Shown here: positions 8,683-16,996 of the stretch, piece by piece
How the letters are laid out: each line of letters starts with the position of its first letter
Numbering within the stretch: the stretch's first letter is position 1
Assembly: GCF_022341425.1 (NCBI RefSeq)
Contig: NZ_JABFUC010000021.1
Span: 1-46,722 of the forward strand
From: Billgrantia campisalis
GTDB taxonomy: Bacteria; Pseudomonadota; Gammaproteobacteria; Pseudomonadales; Halomonadaceae
Direction: 5' to 3'
DNA: 46,722 nucleotides
Made by a program: the position numbers and the translations under genes
Notes under the pieces: model-generated
What the model was told of the DNA's origin: nothing
Database searches by the model: none
Seen by the model: only the letters and a program-made list of their open reading frames with translations

Positions 8683-9921
8683 CTAGCGCCATAGGGGCGG
8701 CAGCGGGCGACTGTTCACCCGCACCTGACCGCGGCCGATATCGATCTGCAGGGTGCGGGTATCCAGCGGCAGTCCCAGCCAGAGCGCCGCCACGGTGGGC
8801 AGGTCGTACCAGGTGAAATCGCCGTCGAGTCGCCGCCGCCACTGGGCCTGCATGGCCGGGTCGTCGAGCTCGACTAGGCTCAGCGGCTCCAGGCGCCGCC
8901 CGTCGAAGAACAGCGAGCCGTCGATGCGCGCCGCAAGCCCGGTCATGGGGCTGTCGAGCTCGAGCTGCATCACATCGAGGCGCGGCGAGTCCTGGAGGAC
9001 ATCGAGCAGCTCGGGCTCGAGCAGCGCCAGCGCGGCTCGCCACTGGAGGTCGTGATGGCCGCTGGCCGCCAGGTCGCGCAGCCGCAGCATGGCGACCCGC
9101 AGGGAGTCGGCGTGCAGGCGCGACAGCTCTGCTTCGAGCTCGCCGGTGAGCAGCACCTGGTCGGCGCTATACACTTCGCCCAGGTCCAGGTCGAGACGCA
9201 GCCGCAGCTCCTGGTCATCCAGCGTCATGCGGTTGCTCAGCGCCAGGTCCCGGGCGTCGAGTCGCAGCTGCGGCTGATGCCAGGCCAGGGAACTGACGCT
9301 CAAGCGGTCGGTCTGGGTAAAGGTGTGGGCCCGCGCGGTGTAGGCGTAGCGGCTGTTGAGCACGCTGGGGCCGACCACCAGGCGGGAATCGCCGTCGCTG
9401 AGCTGCCAGTCGTCCAGCTCGGCGCGCAGCTGCCAGCTGCCCTGCTCGCCGCTGACGGTGAGCCGCCCGCCGTCGAAGGTCAGCTCCCGCTCCTGCTGAG
9501 TGATGCGCAAGGGGGAGAGCCGCAGGCCCGCCTCCAGGGTGCCGGTCAGGGTACGGTAGGTCGCCTCCCAGCGCGGTGCCGAGGAGTCCAGGGAGTCGCC
9601 GAACAGGCGCTTGCCCTCGGGACCATGGCGCAGCACCGCCTCACCGCCCAGGTGAGTGCTGAGGATGCCGTGGCGGGCCCGATAGCCAAGCTCGAGCCGC
9701 CAGGCATCGCCGAACAGCGGCTGGAGCTCGATGCGGCCGGTGGAGGACCACCAGCCCTGTGAGACGTCTTGGCGCTGCACGGCCAGGTCGCCGCGCGCCT
9801 CCAGGTCATCCAGGGCGCGCTCCAGTTCGCGCTCGAACAGCAGGCTCGAGGCGGCCTGCCCGGCCATCCAGCCCAGCACCATCACCGCGAGCAGAGGGAC
9901 GATGAGACGTTCCTTGCGCAT
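8683..9921 (-). CDS. DUF945 family protein (YdgA-like)
   Basis: A 412-residue protein with an N-terminal hydrophobic segment (LIVPLLAVMVLGWMAG, residues 6-21) that could be a signal anchor, then a long soluble region of beta-rich character. Family features include the SQGWWSSTGRIEL stretch near residue 54 and repeated LELDSPMTG/LDLDLGEV-type strands. DUF945 proteins resemble E. coli YdgA, an inner-membrane-anchored periplasmic protein without an assigned reaction. The ATG at 9919-9921 has AGGAGGAG 5-6 bp upstream. It lies 42 bp downstream of pgpA on the same strand, so it may be the last gene of the rib/thi operon. Confidence 0.8.
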   Translation of the reverse strand: MRKERLIVPLLAVMVLGWMAGQAASSLLFERELERALDDLEARGDLAVQRQDVSQGWWSSTGRIELQPLFGDAWRLELGYRARHGILSTHLGGEAVLRHGPEGKRLFGDSLDSSAPRWEATYRTLTGTLEAGLRLSPLRITQQERELTFDGGRLTVSGEQGSWQLRAELDDWQLSDGDSRLVVGPSVLNSRYAYTARAHTFTQTDRLSVSSLAWHQPQLRLDARDLALSNRMTLDDQELRLRLDLDLGEVYSADQVLLTGELEAELSRLHADSLRVAMLRLRDLAASGHHDLQWRAALALLEPELLDVLQDSPRLDVMQLELDSPMTGLAARIDGSLFFDGRRLEPLSLVELDDPAMQAQWRRRLDGDFTWYDLPTVAALWLGLPLDTRTLQIDIGRGQVRVNSRPLPPLWR

Positions 9922-9963
9922 CTTTCTCCTCCTTGTCGCTTCCCTACTTACCTCACGCGCTTT

Positions 9964-10437
9964 TCAATGCAGCCAGAGCCACAGGTGCATCGTGCTCCAG
10001 GCGTAGATCCCGGCCAGGACGTCATCGATCATGATACCGAAGCCACCGGCCACGCGGCGATCCGCCCAGCGGATGGGCCACGGCTTGAAGACATCGAAGA
10101 TCCTGAACAGGATGAACCCCCACAGCGCCGCTTCCCAGGAGAATGGTACCGCGGCCATGGTGATCCAGTAGCCGACGAATTCGTCCCAGACGATGCCCGA
10201 GTGGTCATGCACACCCAGGTCGCGGGAGGTCTTGTCGCATAGCCAGATGCCCGCCACGAAGGAGACCGCCACCAGCAGCAGGTACCAGTTCAGCGGCAGC
10301 TCGGACATCAGCCAGTAGAAGGGAATCGCCGCCAGGGTCCCGAAGGTCCCCGGCGCCCAGGGCACGGCGCCGCTGCCGAGCCCGAAGGCGAAGAAATGCA
10401 CGGGGCGTCGCCAGACGCTTGGCGGACAGCGGTTCAT
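9964..10437 (-). CDS. pgpA: Phosphatidylglycerophosphatase A
   Basis: A 157-residue inner-membrane phosphatase that converts phosphatidylglycerol phosphate to phosphatidylglycerol. Visible are the family N-terminal GLGSGAVPWAPGTFGTLAAIP motif, DEFVGYWI with its acidic residues, the FRIFDVFKPWPIRW segment and the GGFGIMIDDVLAGIYA motif, plus four hydrophobic segments. The ATG at 10435-10437 overlaps the thiL stop (ATGA), giving translational coupling, as in most gammaproteobacteria. Its ribosome binding region is an unbroken run of ten G residues that also encodes the last thiL codons. Confidence 0.96.
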   Translation of the reverse strand: MNRCPPSVWRRPVHFFAFGLGSGAVPWAPGTFGTLAAIPFYWLMSELPLNWYLLLVAVSFVAGIWLCDKTSRDLGVHDHSGIVWDEFVGYWITMAAVPFSWEAALWGFILFRIFDVFKPWPIRWADRRVAGGFGIMIDDVLAGIYAWSTMHLWLWLH

Positions 10438-11408
10438 GCCCCCCCCCCGCGGTCGCCGGGCGGGCCGGCCCGGAAGTGCTGCCAACCCGCCAGGCCGATC
10501 TCGCCCGCGCCGGTCAGGCCGGGCTCGGCGGTGACCCGCCCGATCGGCGTCAGCGCCAGGCCCTGGCGGGCCAGTCGCCGGCCGGCCTCGGCCACCGCGT
10601 CCTCAGGCAGGCTGACCAACAGCTCGTAGTCGTCGCCACCGCGCAGGGCGGCCTCGCGGGCCCCCTCCCGGCCCAGCGCCGCGACCAGGCCCTCGGCCAG
10701 GGGCAGCGCCTCGACCTCGACCCGGGCGCCGACACCGGAGGCGTCGAGCACATGCCCCAGGTCGGCCAGCAGGCCGTCGGACACGTCGATGGCGGCGCTG
10801 GCCAGGTCGCGCAGCGCCAGGCCGGCTGCCAGCCGCGGCTGGGGGCGCAGGTAGCGGGCCAGCAGCGGGTGGTCCGGGTCGCGCTCGCCGCGCTGCCAAG
10901 CCGCCAGGCCACCGGCGCCGCCGCCCAGGGCGCCGGTCACCGCCAGCACCTCGCCGGGGCGGGCGCCGCCGCGGGTCAGGGCCTGGTCATAGGGCACCTC
11001 GCCCATCACGGTCACGCCGATGGACAACGTGCCACCGGTCACGTCGCCGCCCACCAGGGCGGTGTCGGTGGCCGCGCAGAGCGCATGGAAGCCGCGGGCG
11101 AAGTCGGCCAGCCAGGCGTCGTCGGCGTCGCGCAGCGCCAGGGCCATCAGGCACCAGCGCGCCTCGGCGCCCATCGCCGCCAGGTCGGAGAGGCTCACCG
11201 CCAGCGCCCGGTGGCCGATGGCCTCGGCGGGGGCGTCGGCGGGGAAGTGCACGTCGGCCACCGAGGTGTCGACGCTGACCGCCAGCCGCTGGCCGGCGCG
11301 CGGCGTCAGCAGCGCGCAGTCATCGCCCACGCCGAGCGCCACGCCGGCCTCCGGACCGGAGGCGGCGGGCGTGAAATGGCGGGCGATCAGGTCGAATTCA
11401 CTGGCCAC
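10434..11408 (-). CDS. thiL: Thiamine-monophosphate kinase
   Basis: A 324-residue enzyme that phosphorylates thiamine monophosphate to the active cofactor thiamine diphosphate. Family markers are GVGDDCAL near the N terminus, SLSDLAAMGA, VGGDVTGG, the AAIDVSDGLLADLGH motif and GGDDYELL. The start is a GTG at 11406-11408, ten bases after the nusB stop, preceded by GAAGG; frames starting further upstream would run through nusB. The C terminus ends GDRGGGA, encoded by a G10 tract, so slippage would change both the terminus and the overlap with pgpA. Confidence 0.96.
   Translation of the reverse strand: MASEFDLIARHFTPAASGPEAGVALGVGDDCALLTPRAGQRLAVSVDTSVADVHFPADAPAEAIGHRALAVSLSDLAAMGAEARWCLMALALRDADDAWLADFARGFHALCAATDTALVGGDVTGGTLSIGVTVMGEVPYDQALTRGGARPGEVLAVTGALGGGAGGLAAWQRGERDPDHPLLARYLRPQPRLAAGLALRDLASAAIDVSDGLLADLGHVLDASGVGARVEVEALPLAEGLVAALGREGAREAALRGGDDYELLVSLPEDAVAEAGRRLARQGLALTPIGRVTAEPGLTGAGEIGLAGWQHFRAGPPGDRGGGA
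10439..10448. repeat. Homopolymeric C10/G10 tract at the thiL-pgpA junction
   Basis: Ten consecutive C residues on the plus strand (ten G on the coding strand) directly upstream of the pgpA ATG. They encode the terminal glycines of ThiL and serve as the only plausible ribosome binding sequence for pgpA. Confidence 0.95.
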
Positions 11409-11418
11409 CTTGGCACCT

Positions 11419-11925
11419 TCAGCGACGACGCGCGCTGACCTCGGCGCTGCGCAGCCGCGCGGCCAGCTTGTCGAGAATGCCATTGACGTACTTGTGGCCG
11501 TCGGTGGCGCCGAAGGACTTGGCCAGCTCGACCCCCTCGTTGATCACCACCCGGTAGGGCACCTCCAGGCGCTTCGTCAGCTCGTAGGCGCCCAGGCGCA
11601 GGATCGCCAGCTCGATGGGGTCCAGGTCCACCAGGCGCCGGTCGAGCAGCGGGGCGATGGCCGCGTCCAGCTCGGCACGGTCGCGCACCACGTTGTGCAG
11701 CAGCTCGTGAAACAGCGCCTGGTCGGCGATCTGCATCACCTTGGACCAGTTCTCGTGGTCCTCCAGGTCGTCGTCGGGCAGCTGGCCGCGAAACTCGGCC
11801 TCCACCGCGGTGATCGACTTGCCAGTCATCTGCCACTGGTAGAGCCCCTGAACGGTCAGCTCGCGAGCCGCATGGCGCGCCTGCTGGCCCGCCGAGGGGG
11901 GACGGGGTGAGCGTGCCGCGCTCAT
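11419..11925 (-). CDS. nusB: Transcription antitermination factor NusB
   Basis: A 168-residue all-helical RNA-binding protein that with S10 (NusE) binds boxA in rRNA and phage-type antitermination complexes. Family features are ARHAARELTVQGLYQWQMTG near the N terminus and the C-terminal YELTKRLEVPYRVVINEGVELAKSFGATDGHKYVNGILDKL. It is slightly longer than E. coli NusB (139) because of N- and C-terminal extensions. The ATG overlaps the ribH stop (ATGA, 11922-11925), matching the usual ribH-nusB coupling. Confidence 0.97.
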   Translation of the reverse strand: MSAARSPRPPSAGQQARHAARELTVQGLYQWQMTGKSITAVEAEFRGQLPDDDLEDHENWSKVMQIADQALFHELLHNVVRDRAELDAAIAPLLDRRLVDLDPIELAILRLGAYELTKRLEVPYRVVINEGVELAKSFGATDGHKYVNGILDKLAARLRSAEVSARRR

Positions 11926-12425
11926 CGCTCGTCTCCTGCGTCGGACTCGTCGTCGCCCAGGCCGCGCAGCAGCGAGACCATCTCCATGGCCGCCATGGCC
12001 GCCTCGGCGCCCTTGTTGCCGGCCTTGGTGCCGGAGCGCTCGATGGCCTGCTCGATGGAGTTGACGGTCAGCACGCCGTTGGCCACCGGCGTCTCGAACT
12101 CGAGCTGCAGGTTGCCAAGCGCGGCATTGCAGCCGCCCGCCACGTACTCGAAATGCGGGGTACCGCCGCGAATCACCGCGCCCAGGGCGATCACCGCGTC
12201 GGGGCGGGCGACCCGCAGGGCGCGCTTGACCGCCAGCGGCAGCTCCCAGGCGCCCGGCACGTGAACGATGTCGATGTGCTCCGGGTCCACGCCGTGGCGG
12301 GTCAGGCTGTCGACGGCGCCCTCCACCAGGCTGTCGACCACGTGATGATTGAAACGGCCCACCACGATCACGTAGCGGCCGTCGACGTCAACGAAGTTGC
12401 CTTCGAGTTGAGACAGGGTATGCAT
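11922..12425 (-). CDS. ribH: 6,7-dimethyl-8-ribityllumazine synthase
   Basis: A 167-residue enzyme that condenses 5-amino-6-ribitylamino-uracil with 3,4-dihydroxy-2-butanone 4-phosphate to give the lumazine precursor of riboflavin. The active-site sequence GAVIRGGTPHFEYV with the catalytic His, the VPGAWELP loop, and SGTKAGNKGAEAA for phosphate binding are all present. An acidic C-terminal tail (GDDESDAGDER) extends beyond the family average, in keeping with a halophile. It follows ribB with a 48-bp gap and is coupled to nusB downstream. Confidence 0.97.
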   Translation of the reverse strand: MHTLSQLEGNFVDVDGRYVIVVGRFNHHVVDSLVEGAVDSLTRHGVDPEHIDIVHVPGAWELPLAVKRALRVARPDAVIALGAVIRGGTPHFEYVAGGCNAALGNLQLEFETPVANGVLTVNSIEQAIERSGTKAGNKGAEAAMAAMEMVSLLRGLGDDESDAGDER

Positions 12426-12473
12426 CCGGAATGTCCTGCTGAATTCGATTTAAGGTTCTAGTCGCCAGCCGCC

Positions 12474-13631
12474 TCAGGCGTCGGAGGCGGCGTCATGCTC
12501 GCCCGGCCCGACGAGCTCGACCACTTCGAGGTCGAAGCCGGACAGCGCGGAAAATTTCCACGGCGAGCTGAGCAGGCGCATCTGCCCCACCCCGAGGTGG
12601 CGCAGGATCTGCGAGCCGGTGCCGATGGTCAGGTAGTTGCCGGCGCCGTCGGAGTCGCTGGTGCGCGGCGGACGGCGGCGCTCGAGGAACACCTCCAGGT
12701 AGTCGCGCAGGTCCTGGCGCGGCCGGCCGTCGTCGAGCAGCACGAAGACCCCGTGCTCGGCGGCGGCGATCTGTTCGATAGCGCCGTGGGCCGTCCAGCT
12801 GCCGCCCTCGCCCTTCTGCAGGCAGAGCAGGTCGCGCATCACGTCGGCCAGGTGCACCCGCACCGTGGTCAGCTGCTCGGGATGCGGGCGCCCCTTGACC
12901 AGCGCCAGGTGGTGGGTGCCCTGGATGCTGTCGCGGAAGACGTGCAGGGTCAGCTCGCCGAAGGCGGTCTGCACCGGGGTCGCCTCGAGGTGCTCGACGG
13001 TGTGCTCGTTGTGGATCCGGTAGTGGATCAGATCGGCGATGGTGCCCATCTTCAGGCCGTGCTCGGCGGCGAAACGCTCGAGCTCGGGGCGCCTGGCCAT
13101 GCTGCCGTCGTCGTTCATGATCTCGCAGATCACGCCGCTGGGGTCGAAGCCGGCCAGCGCCGCCAGGTCGCAGGAGGCCTCGGTATGGCCGGCGCGGCGC
13201 AGCACCCCGCCCGGCTCGGCCATCAGCGGGAAGATGTGGCCGGGCTGGACGATATCCTCGGCCCGGGCGTCGGGGGCCACCGCGGCCTGCACGGTGCGCG
13301 CCCGGTCGGCGGCGGAGATGCCGGTGGTCACGCCGGTGGCCGCCTCGATGGAGAGCGTGAACTTGGTGCCGAAGCCGGAGCCGTTGTCGCTCACCATCAG
13401 CGGCAGCTTGAGCCGCTCGCAGCGCTCGCGGGTCATCGGCAGGCAGATCAGGCCACGCCCGTGGCGGGCCATGAAGTTGATATGCTCCGCCTCGACCTTC
13501 TCGGCGGCCATGATGATGTCGCCTTCGTTCTCGCGGTCCTCGTCATCCATCAGGATGACCATCTTACCCTGACGGATGTCCTCGATCAGGTCTTCGATGG
13601 GGGCCAGGCCCCCCTGGGAAGATTGCGCCAT
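12474..13631 (-). CDS. ribB: 3,4-dihydroxy-2-butanone 4-phosphate synthase with degenerate cyclohydrolase II domain (RibBX type)
   Basis: A 385-residue two-domain protein. The N-terminal RibB domain (about 1-205) has the acidic loop DDEDRENEGDI, the RHGRGLICLP segment and GHTEASCDL, and makes the four-carbon riboflavin precursor from ribulose 5-phosphate. The C-terminal half aligns with the position of GTP cyclohydrolase II but lacks its zinc-binding Cys cluster and the surrounding GD...RCDCG motif; that stretch reads VRVHLADVMRDLLCLQKGEGG. Such proteins are known in proteobacteria as RibBX, with the GTP cyclohydrolase activity supplied by a separate RibA. The ATG at 13629-13631 has GGAGATTCC immediately upstream. 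Confidence 0.93.
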   Translation of the reverse strand: MAQSSQGGLAPIEDLIEDIRQGKMVILMDDEDRENEGDIIMAAEKVEAEHINFMARHGRGLICLPMTRERCERLKLPLMVSDNGSGFGTKFTLSIEAATGVTTGISAADRARTVQAAVAPDARAEDIVQPGHIFPLMAEPGGVLRRAGHTEASCDLAALAGFDPSGVICEIMNDDGSMARRPELERFAAEHGLKMGTIADLIHYRIHNEHTVEHLEATPVQTAFGELTLHVFRDSIQGTHHLALVKGRPHPEQLTTVRVHLADVMRDLLCLQKGEGGSWTAHGAIEQIAAAEHGVFVLLDDGRPRQDLRDYLEVFLERRRPPRTSDSDGAGNYLTIGTGSQILRHLGVGQMRLLSSPWKFSALSGFDLEVVELVGPGEHDAASDA

Positions 13632-13810
13632 GGAATCTCCGAATGAGTCAGCGTGCGGGGCGTCGCACGGCCGCAACAGCCGTGTTGCCGAAGGTCGACG
13701 CCCGGCCTCGAATGGGCGTCAGGGTACCTTGGCGCGGCCCCGGGCGCCAGTAATGAGCCGCCGGGGCTGTTCTGGTGACAGGCCTGCGAGCGGGGCCGGC
13801 CTTCCGGAGG

Positions 13811-13904
13811 CGCTGTAAATACTTCCCTGTACGCTACCGACGCCCTGCTACGCTCTCGCGTCCCGCTCCGCTTGCAGGTCCGGTGCTGGCCATCCATGGC
13901 CAGC
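13811..13904. repeat. Palindromic intergenic element in the empty ribE position
   Basis: The 338-bp gap between ribD and ribB holds no credible gene. It contains GCGCTGTAAATACTTCCCTG (starting 13811) followed by a perfect 9-bp hairpin GCTGGCCAT-CC-ATGGCCAGC (13885-13904). The combination of a CTGTAAATAC...CCCTGTACGCT block with a CATCCATG-centred palindrome resembles dispersed intergenic repeats that I associate with Halomonas-type genomes; that family link is from memory and untested. No riboflavin synthase remnant is visible. Confidence 0.5.
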
Positions 13905-13969
13905 CCGTTCGGAGCAGTGCTCCTCACCCCTGGCGTAGGACCTCCTCTTAGGCCTATCCCCAGCGCCAC

Positions 13970-15112
13970 TTAGCGGGTGGCCAGTGCAGGCTCAGGCCGG
14001 GCGGTAATGCGCCAGTCGCGGCCGATGGCCCGGATGTCGAGGATCTCCAGCGGGCGCTGCTGGGCCATCCGCTCGAGCCCCGGCAACGCGAACAGCGGCC
14101 GCGCCTCGCCGCCGAGCAGGGTCGGCGCCACGAACAGCTGCATCTCGTCGACCAGGGCGGCATCGAGCATGGCGCCGGCGAGCGTCGCGCCGGTCTCCAG
14201 CAGCACCTCGTTGGCCTGCTCGTGGGCGGCCAGGTGGCGCAGCAGCGCGGCCAGGTCGACGCGGCCATCCTCCCAGGGGGGCAGGGCCAGCACCTCGGCC
14301 CCGGCCGCCTCCAGACCCCGGCGCTTGTCGGCGTCGCAGCCGCTCACCGTGGCCACCAGGGTGCGCCCCGGCTCGCGCAGGCAGGCGGCGGCCAGCGGCA
14401 GGCGCAGCCGGGTATCGACCACCACCCGCAGCGGCTGGCGCTCGGCCACGGCCTCGGCGTTCGCCAGGCCCAGCTGGTCGGCGCGCACGGTGAGCCGGGA
14501 GTTGTCGAAGATCACCGACTCCACCCCGGTCATCACCGCGCTGGAGCGGGCCCGCAGCCGCTGCACCTCGCCGCGGGCGTGGGGCCCGGTGATCCACTGG
14601 GACTCGCCGGAGCGCATGGCGGTGCGGCCATCCAGGCTCATGGCCATCTTCAGGCGCACGAAGGGACGGCCCTGGGTCATGCGCTGGATGAAACCGGGAT
14701 TGATCGCCCGGGCCTCCTGCTCCAGCAGCCCCACCTCCACCTCGATGCCGGCCTCGCGCAGCATGGCAATGCCGTTGCCGGCCACCCGGGGGTTGGGGTC
14801 GGCCATGGCCACCACCACCTTCTTTACCCCGGCCTCGATCAGCGCTACCGCGCAGGGGCCGGTGCGGCCGTGGTGGGAGCAGGGCTCCAGCGTCACATAG
14901 GCGGTGGCGCCACGGGCGGCCTCACCGGCGGCGCGCAGCGCATGCACCTCGGCATGGGGCTCGCCGGCGCGCTCATGCCAGCCTTCGCTGACGACGCGCC
15001 CCTTCTTGACCAGCACGCAGCCCACGCGGGGATTGGGATCGGTGGTATAGAGCCCGCGGCGGGCCAGCTCGAGCGCCCGGGCCATCCACTCGGCGGGAAT
15101 CGGTCTGGGCAT
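13970..15112 (-). CDS. ribD: Bifunctional riboflavin deaminase-reductase RibD
   Basis: A 380-residue enzyme of riboflavin synthesis. The N-terminal zinc deaminase domain has HAE at 53-55 and Cys78/Cys87 in EPCSHHGRTGPC. The C-terminal reductase domain starts near residue 150 (RPFVRLKMAMSLDGRTA) and reduces the ribosylamino sugar to ribitylamino with NADPH. Length matches E. coli RibD (367). It follows nrdR after only 3 bp. In many relatives ribE comes next; here a 338-bp non-coding stretch takes its place before ribB. Confidence 0.97.
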   Translation of the reverse strand: MPRPIPAEWMARALELARRGLYTTDPNPRVGCVLVKKGRVVSEGWHERAGEPHAEVHALRAAGEAARGATAYVTLEPCSHHGRTGPCAVALIEAGVKKVVVAMADPNPRVAGNGIAMLREAGIEVEVGLLEQEARAINPGFIQRMTQGRPFVRLKMAMSLDGRTAMRSGESQWITGPHARGEVQRLRARSSAVMTGVESVIFDNSRLTVRADQLGLANAEAVAERQPLRVVVDTRLRLPLAAACLREPGRTLVATVSGCDADKRRGLEAAGAEVLALPPWEDGRVDLAALLRHLAAHEQANEVLLETGATLAGAMLDAALVDEMQLFVAPTLLGGEARPLFALPGLERMAQQRPLEILDIRAIGRDWRITARPEPALATR

Positions 15113-15115
15113 GGC

Positions 15116-15604
15116 TCAGCGCTCGTCCTCGCCGCCGCCCAGCGCCGGGCCGGGCTCCTGGGACAGCCGGTCGATCTCGGCGCGAAACTCGTCGATGTCC
15201 TGGAAGCGGCGATAGACCGAGGCGAAGCGGATGAAGGCGACCTGATCCAGCCCCTTGAGGGCCTGCATGACCGCCTCGCCGATGACGCGGGCCTGGATCT
15301 CCCGCTCGCCCCGGGCGCGCAGCTGCTGGCGGATACGCTCCACCGCCGCCTCGATGGCCTCGGCGCTGACCGGGCGCTTCTCCAGCGCCCGCAGCATGCC
15401 GGCGCGCAGCTTGGGCTCGCTGAAGGCCTCCCGGGAGCCGTCGGCCTTGACCACCCTGGGCATCACCAGCTCGGCGGTCTCGTAGGTGGTGAATCGCTCG
15501 CCGCAGGAGGAGCACTGGCGGCGGCGACGCACCTGGTCGCCCTCGGCCACCAGCCGGGAATCGGTCACTCGGGTATCGTGGGCGCCACAGAAGGGGCAAT
15601 GCAT
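15116..15604 (-). CDS. nrdR: Transcriptional repressor NrdR
   Basis: A 162-residue regulator of ribonucleotide reductase genes. It has an N-terminal zinc ribbon (Cys3, Cys6, Cys31, Cys34 in MHCPFCG and CSSCGERF) and an ATP-cone domain (about 49-140, starting PRVVKADGSREAFSEPKL) that senses ATP/dATP. The ATG at 15602-15604 gives the exact family N terminus MHCPFCG. It is the first gene of the nrdR-ribD-ribB-ribH-nusB-thiL-pgpA run. It is divergent from the DsbG-like gene with a 151-bp spacer that must hold the operon promoter; I see no strong sigma-70 match or NrdR box there. Confidence 0.97.
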   Translation of the reverse strand: MHCPFCGAHDTRVTDSRLVAEGDQVRRRRQCSSCGERFTTYETAELVMPRVVKADGSREAFSEPKLRAGMLRALEKRPVSAEAIEAAVERIRQQLRARGEREIQARVIGEAVMQALKGLDQVAFIRFASVYRRFQDIDEFRAEIDRLSQEPGPALGGGEDER

Positions 15605-15755
15605 GGTAGGGGTCCCAACGCGAAGCGGGCCGCGGCGAGGCGGGCCGCACAGGAAACAAGGTGACCGTAGTGTAACCTTTCGAGGGCGGATTTTGCGATA
15701 ATCCCAGCCTTGGCCCCTGGGCCACTGGCCAGAGATCACCCACAAGGATATCGCC

Positions 15756-16517
15756 ATGCGAGCACACCTCACCCCCGGCGCCCTGGCCTTCGGCCTGCTG
15801 GCGCTGGGCGTCAACGCCCCGATCGCGGCCGACGACTGGCCGGCCCCGGTTCGCGCCCTTATCGACCAGGGCCTCGAGGTTCACGGCACTTTCGACGCCC
15901 CCGGCGGGCTCACCGGCTTTGCCGCCAGCCACCAGGGCCGCGAGATGGCCGTCTATCTTACCGCCGACGGCGAGCACGCCGTCGTCGGCACCCTGATCGA
16001 CGCCGAGGGCAACGATCTCAGCGAGGCGCCGCTGGATGAGCTGGTGCGCGCGCCCCAGGAAGCCGGGGTCTGGGCGCAGCTGGAGGCGAGCGCCTGGATC
16101 GCCGACGGCAGCGACGACGCGGCGCGGGTGCTCTACACCTTCACCGACCCCAACTGCCCCTACTGCCGCCGGTTCTGGGAGACCACCCGGCCCTGGGTGG
16201 AGGCCGGCGAGGTGCAGCTGCGCCATATCATGGTCGGCATCCTGCAGCCCGACAGCCCGGCCAAGGCCTCGGCGCTGCTTGGCGCCGACGACCCCGAGGC
16301 CGCCCTGCACGCCCACAGCGGCGGCGACGATATCGCCCCCTCGGCCCAGCCCCGGGATATCGAGGACAAGATCTATCGCAACAACCAGCTGTTCGATGAG
16401 CTCGGCCTCTACGCCACCCCCACCAGCGTTTTCCGTCACGGGGACCGCCTGGAGCGGGTGGACGGCATGCCCGAGGAGGAGCGGCTGGTCGAGATGATGG
16501 GGGGCGAGGCGCCCTGA
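15756..16517 (+). CDS. dsbG: DsbG-like periplasmic thiol:disulfide interchange protein
   Basis: A 253-residue secreted thioredoxin-fold protein. It has an N-terminal signal peptide (about residues 1-25, ending APIAA), a dimerisation region, then the catalytic CPYC at Cys134-Cys137 (TDPNCPYCRRF) and the cis-proline loop YATPTSV. DsbG keeps single cysteines of periplasmic proteins reduced; the related DsbC isomerises disulfides. CPYC rather than the CGYC of DsbC favours the DsbG group. A good AAGGA lies 8 bp before the ATG. Plus strand, divergent from nrdR and convergent with the YeeE/YedE pair. Confidence 0.88.
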   Translation: MRAHLTPGALAFGLLALGVNAPIAADDWPAPVRALIDQGLEVHGTFDAPGGLTGFAASHQGREMAVYLTADGEHAVVGTLIDAEGNDLSEAPLDELVRAPQEAGVWAQLEASAWIADGSDDAARVLYTFTDPNCPYCRRFWETTRPWVEAGEVQLRHIMVGILQPDSPAKASALLGADDPEAALHAHSGGDDIAPSAQPRDIEDKIYRNNQLFDELGLYATPTSVFRHGDRLERVDGMPEEERLVEMMGGEAP

Positions 16518-16567
16518 CCGGAGGCCGGCAGGGGCGAATGCCGTTCCACCACAGTCTGCGATGAACC

Positions 16568-16996
16568 TTATTCCCGGGCGGGTATCGCCCGGGCCAGGAA
16601 CCAGCCGGCGACCATCGCCACCAGCATGGCGAACAGCGGCGCGGTCAGCCCGCCAACCGAGGCGATGGCCGGCCCCGGGCAGTAGCCGGAGAGCCCCCAG
16701 CCGATGCCGAACAGCGCCGAGCCGCCGATCAGCCGGGCGTCGAGGTCCTGGCGGGTGGGCAGCTGGAAGGCGTCGCCGAGCAGCGGCCGCAGGCGCCGGA
16801 AGACCAGCCGATAGCCGATGAAGGTGGTCACCACGGCCCCGCCCAGCACGAACATCAGGGTCGGGTCCCAGGCACCGGCGACATCCAGGAAGCCCAGCAC
16901 CCGGGCCGGGTCGGTCATGCCGGCCAGCGCCAGCCCCAGGCCGAACAGCAGCCCGGCGATATAGCCCATGACGGTACGCAGGGTTTCGGTCTTCAT
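16568..16996 (-). CDS. YeeE/YedE-type membrane protein, second half (DUF6691)
   Basis: A 142-residue membrane protein with about four hydrophobic helices and the family motif GIGWGLSGYCPGPAIASVG, whose Cys is thought to relay thiosulfate or sulfide through the pore. It is one half of a split YeeE/YedE transporter; in E. coli TsuA both halves are fused. Its ATG overlaps the stop of the partner half by 4 bp (ATGA, 16993-16996). Last gene of the sulfur operon. Confidence 0.9.
   Translation of the reverse strand: MKTETLRTVMGYIAGLLFGLGLALAGMTDPARVLGFLDVAGAWDPTLMFVLGGAVVTTFIGYRLVFRRLRPLLGDAFQLPTRQDLDARLIGGSALFGIGWGLSGYCPGPAIASVGGLTAPLFAMLVAMVAGWFLARAIPARE

Noticed and set aside
13586..13969. A 127-codon minus-strand frame filling the ribD-ribB gap, considered as a shortened riboflavin synthase
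   Set aside because: No resemblance to the duplicated riboflavin-synthase barrel; low-complexity Arg/Pro composition typical of non-coding GC-rich DNA.
13632..13969. FMN riboswitch upstream of ribB
   Set aside because: I could not find the conserved paired blocks (AGGG...CCGGCGGT...GATTTGGTG-type) on the minus strand; only a 9-bp palindrome is present.
15671..15702. GATAAT (15697-15702) as a promoter for the DsbG-like gene
   Set aside because: The -10 is good but no acceptable -35 is found at 16-18 bp, so it was not listed as a feature.
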